Positions 60,221 to 64,000 of a stretch of 64,000 nt of DNA are shown one piece after another (the first letter of the stretch is position 1; every line of letters begins with the position of its first letter). Both the position numbers and the translations under genes were made by a program. The notes beneath the pieces were generated by a model. It saw only the letters and a program-made list of their open reading frames with translations, was not told where the DNA came from and searched no databases. The stretch is from Tachypleus tridentatus (taxonomy: Eukaryota; Arthropoda; Merostomata; Xiphosura; Limulidae), in contig NC_134825.1 in NCBI RefSeq assembly GCF_004210375.1, forward strand, positions 7,812,001 to 7,876,000. Reading direction: 5' to 3'.

Positions 60221-63200
60221 TCAATCTTGAAGATTTCTCAGTCTAATTCGTGTACTTCATTAAACATTCATTGTCAAGTTTTTATTGGCAAGTTTATCTT
60301 GACAGTGTAATAACTTTACAATGTCATAACAAACAAGCAAAAGTACACAGAACCCAAAGTCTTAAAATTATAAAACTAAAGATTTTAGGAACTCACGTCA
60401 GGCTGAATATTTAAATTTCATTTTACAAGGTTGCTGATATCTTATTGAAACTAATTTTTTTATGAGGACCAAACTCCAAAAAATTAACAACAGTTTTAAG
60501 TTATTTTAGAATGTACAAAATGATATCAAAAAGAAATGTCATGGTTACACAGTTTGACGAAAGTGAATATTATAGTAAGAATGAAATGCGGATCAAAACA
60601 TATTTATGTTCATTGTATTTTAAAAAATCGGTCACAAGGTGGTAGTTTTCATAAAAGTGAAATCTTTATTTTAATATATAATGGAGAATATTGTTCATTT
60701 GATTATTAATTTACTTTGTAATATAACTTTCAAAAAGACTGTGTTGAATTTGAAATTTGTTACTACAGTGTATGCAGTGATAAAACTATTGGGATTTTCA
60801 TTAAATAGTTGGAAAACATAATAAATAAATTTAAAATAAACAGTATAACCTGACACTAAATAATATATAAGATTAAAAATAATTTAAATTACGCGCACTA
60901 TGTTCACGTTTTAGAATTTATAATTTACATTTACAACAAAAACCAACAACAACAAATGTTGACATCACTTGCATATTTCTTACTAAGCTTACTAAGTGAA
61001 ACATTAACCAACTGCCATGAGCAGCTTTAGTAAACCAAACACTCAGAAGTCAGTATCAACTAATAATCATCCTCTGCATTTGAAAAGATTTAACTCAAAT
61101 CGTTTGTTTGCCACGAAAACCACTGCAAGATTAAGGGCCACCCTGTATATATTTACATACATTATGCGCATACACACTAACAATATGCTAAAAAAGGTCG
61201 CTAGCATTTCCAGTATAATAACTCAAAAATTTCTAAAACAGCAAATTTTTCATCTACCACCTACCTGCCCGATCATGTCAGCAGGGCTAGCGCCTAGACG
61301 ACTCGGACTATCGCTACTAAATTTCTCCTGTTTACTTGACTAGTTTCTGAATATTTGTTTTTGATATTCCTATAAAAATATGCACAAACATATACACACA
61401 CACACACATACGTAGGTATGATATAAATGGCAAACAATAACATGCTTTTACACCCTAGGCTTGTATGTATATTTCCTGATGAGATGCAACATTTGTGTCA
61501 CAAATTAAGAAATGAGACAGATTTATTCTTGAAGAAATGTTTGATGACACTCCTGCAGTTTAAAATACAAACAACAACGTGCTAAACAATTATACGTTTA
61601 ACAGTGGGCCAAAGTAAGAATTAAAATTCATAAATCTGTTATAGTGATTTTAGTTACAATTTCTTTATTTTTTCATTCAAAATCCCTACTTCATTTTAAA
61701 AAATCATAATTTTAATACTCTTCTAGTAATTAAATAATGAATAGATTTCAGTGATCGTATAGGCTATGAACCATGATAATATATTTAACTTTTAAATCAG
61801 TCCTGTTCATAAAATGAAAACTTAACACGATTTGTCAGAATATAAGAAAAGAAGTCCATACATTTTAGAATGGGTTCCAAGTAGCTGCCGTAGATAATTT
61901 TAGCTCGGATGTTTTCTTCAGTTAATACAAACACGCTGTGTTTTTCTAAGCATCATTCTCTGAACGCGTGTCTGCGCGCTAACATTTCACGCATCTATTC
62001 TTTCTCTTTTGTTATTAAAAAACAACACATCCAAATACATCGAAAAATAAGGAAAGAGCACTAACTGTGTTTGACGTGTTTAAAACATCTTCCACACACA
62101 AAAAGACTTTTTTTGCTACAGCCAGCCTCCATAATGTTGTGAATTAGGTAATACCAAAATGAGACAAGGTTAAAATAATAGTTAACATTTGTAATGTGAC
62201 CCTATTCACAGCCTGTAATAATTTAGACCTGATGTCATGTATTTTCCAGTTGAAGGTAAGGTTGGCTAAGTTTGAGGTATTAAGTTTTGTAACTATTGTA
62301 ATTTTTGCTATGTAAACTATTTCAATCCGTTTATTTTAAAATAGTATTACTCTTTATAAGTGTGTAATAGTACATAACAAATATCGCTTTTTTTTTTTTT
62401 TTACTGAGACATCAGCTTTCACTATTATAGAACATTATATTAAATAAACTATTATTTGGCGTGATAGCGTTTAATTGCTACTTTTGAACCTATTTCCAGA
62501 AAAACACACACACACAAAAGATGAATTTCATTGTAGTGAATGTTATTTTATCGTTTATGTAACAGTTTAACTTCTGGGTCCTAAACCAGTAAAAAGCATA
62601 CACAATTTTAGCCTTTTATATAGAGGGCGCTTTTCGAGACGCTCTGTTTGCATTCTCAGGCCTTAACCCAAACTTAAAATTTTACCTCTGTCAGGCGCTG
62701 AAATACTGACTGTAAGCCAAGTAAATCACTTGCATGTGAAGACCACGTGATTAAACGATTACTTGACCACCAAGCTAAACGTACGCAGTTGTAAACGTGT
62801 TTCTGTAGATAGGGTGTAGTTCGTGTGGTTAAAACTGTAAACAAAAGAATTTTCGATTTAATAACAGGTCTCCATTTCAAAGTAATGTAAGTAAGGGTTT
62901 TATTACTTGATGATTTGGGTAGTGTATTGATGAGGAACTAACTTTCAAAGATGGAAAAGGCCACCAACTGTTTTACACACTTTGTGAGTTACACAGAGAG
63001 CAGAATTATACTGAAACTTGAAACGGGTTTGTAGATCAACAAAGATGGAAGATTTATGGAACACACTCATCTCAGTCTTTACTGAAACATTTTCAAGTTT
63101 CAGATATGTGGAAAGCAGCTGGCGTCCGTTTTCATCTATTTTCCTTTATTATAATATATTTCATTTTAATCGTAATACGAATTTAAACTGCAAATTTGCA

Positions 63201-64000
63201 ATGACTTTTCTCATAAAGGTAGTAAAATATTTTTAAAGTCGGTGATGTAATTTGTAAAATAATGTGTTTGTGTGATATTAACTTATAATAGCATTTCGTT
63301 TATGTGCAGTAACGTATTAAATGTGTAAATAATATTTGATATATATATATAACTGTTGTTAAACGAGCCTTTCCCCAAAAAAGTAAACATAATTTGATAA
63401 GTAAAATGAAAAACTTGATTTAGTGTTTATCGTGACGGTTACTATTAACATAATATTACTATATAATAAAAGTTAATGCAACCAATTAATGTAAATTTTC
63501 AATTAACTGTGCTGCGTACCAATGATTTTCACTTTCAGTGCTGGTAAAGAAAATTGCAGCCAGTATACTAATAATTCTGTAATGATGTATGATTGCTTGT
63601 AACCCAAATTCTGAATATTAGAATGTTTTGCATTATTAATATTCTATTAGTGTGAAATTTTAGTACATCAATCAAGTGTATGTTTCATCGAGAAGACAAC
63701 AAGAGGAAAATTAGCAATGCCCTGGATATTGTAATAATGTGACTCAATGATTTTAGTCGTATTTATAATAAAACAAGGTGTAAAGAGGCACAGAATGACT
63801 GTTACACAGATAGCGTAAACGTTTGAAATGCATTTAAACCTAAAATGCAATAAGATAGGTGGGTACAGCGATATAAACAACATTAAAAATTCCAGAACGT
63901 CACAGCAGAACAACTTTCCAGACATTGTTTACACAGAACGGTGAAAACTTGATAAATAGGTGGAGCAGAGTTTGTTGTGCGCCTCGTGTCACGTACGCGT
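59223..64000. other. Right end of the window, no gene or element recognised
   Basis: AT-rich sequence. It holds a G-run near 59805, a TA microsatellite at 60190-60218, a CA run near 61397, and a lone AGGGCCACCCTGTATAT at 61135-61151 that matches the end of the mariner-type element at 56634. The open frames at 61017-61343, 62674-62880 and 63668-63925 show no family signature. Confidence 0.5.

Overview
The window is AT-rich animal DNA with long introns, few genes and many decayed mobile elements. The abundant tRNA-headed SINEs, together with arthropod-type LINE, Tc1/mariner, hAT and Penelope-like copies, point to a chelicerate. From memory of similar SINE sequences a horseshoe crab is the most likely source; this is inference, not a search result.

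Host genes. The one gene I can name is a complete RYBP/YAF2 orthologue on the + strand (21744-28438). It has four coding exons whose split codons fit exactly, giving a 171-residue Polycomb (variant PRC1) subunit with a RanBP2-type zinc finger and the C-terminal RING1-binding segment. Two YY1-like motifs lie just upstream of its start. At the left edge, two exons (1897-2021 and 3481-3569, + strand) look like the 3' end of another gene that I cannot identify.

Layout. 1-8.8 kb: the unidentified gene end, a 42-bp minisatellite in its last intron, then sequence with little recognisable. 8.8-10.8 kb: two Penelope-like copies head to head. 11.26-12.48 kb: a 70-bp minisatellite abutting an old Ty3/gypsy-like fossil that carries a SINE. 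13.8-21.3 kb: SINEs, a CR1-like LINE on the minus strand, Tc1/mariner scraps, and two SINEs in inverted orientation that look like the ends of an inversion. 21.5-29.6 kb: RYBP, whose first intron holds LINE pieces and a 160-bp hAT-type MITE. 32.3-34.05 kb: a 54-bp minisatellite with higher-order structure. 34.8-38.2 kb: Penelope-type terminal hairpins and two LINE pieces. 38.6-40.2 kb: a Tc1 element with long terminal inverted repeats. 42.4-46.3 kb: a Tc1 element split by a hAT element with perfect target duplications. 46.6-50.6 kb: SINE, Jockey-like LINE, a second copy of the 160-bp MITE, and a second 42-bp minisatellite. 51.7-59.2 kb: more SINEs and a mariner-type element. 59.2-64 kb: nothing recognisable beyond microsatellites.

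Most open reading frames in the window are products of minisatellites with periods divisible by three, or scraps of transposases and reverse transcriptases. I found no new multi-gene system. The observations most worth following are the inversion signature at 20.37-21.29 kb, three SINE families that share a 3' tail, hairpin modules with a hammerhead-like core, and the nested hAT/Tc1 pair.
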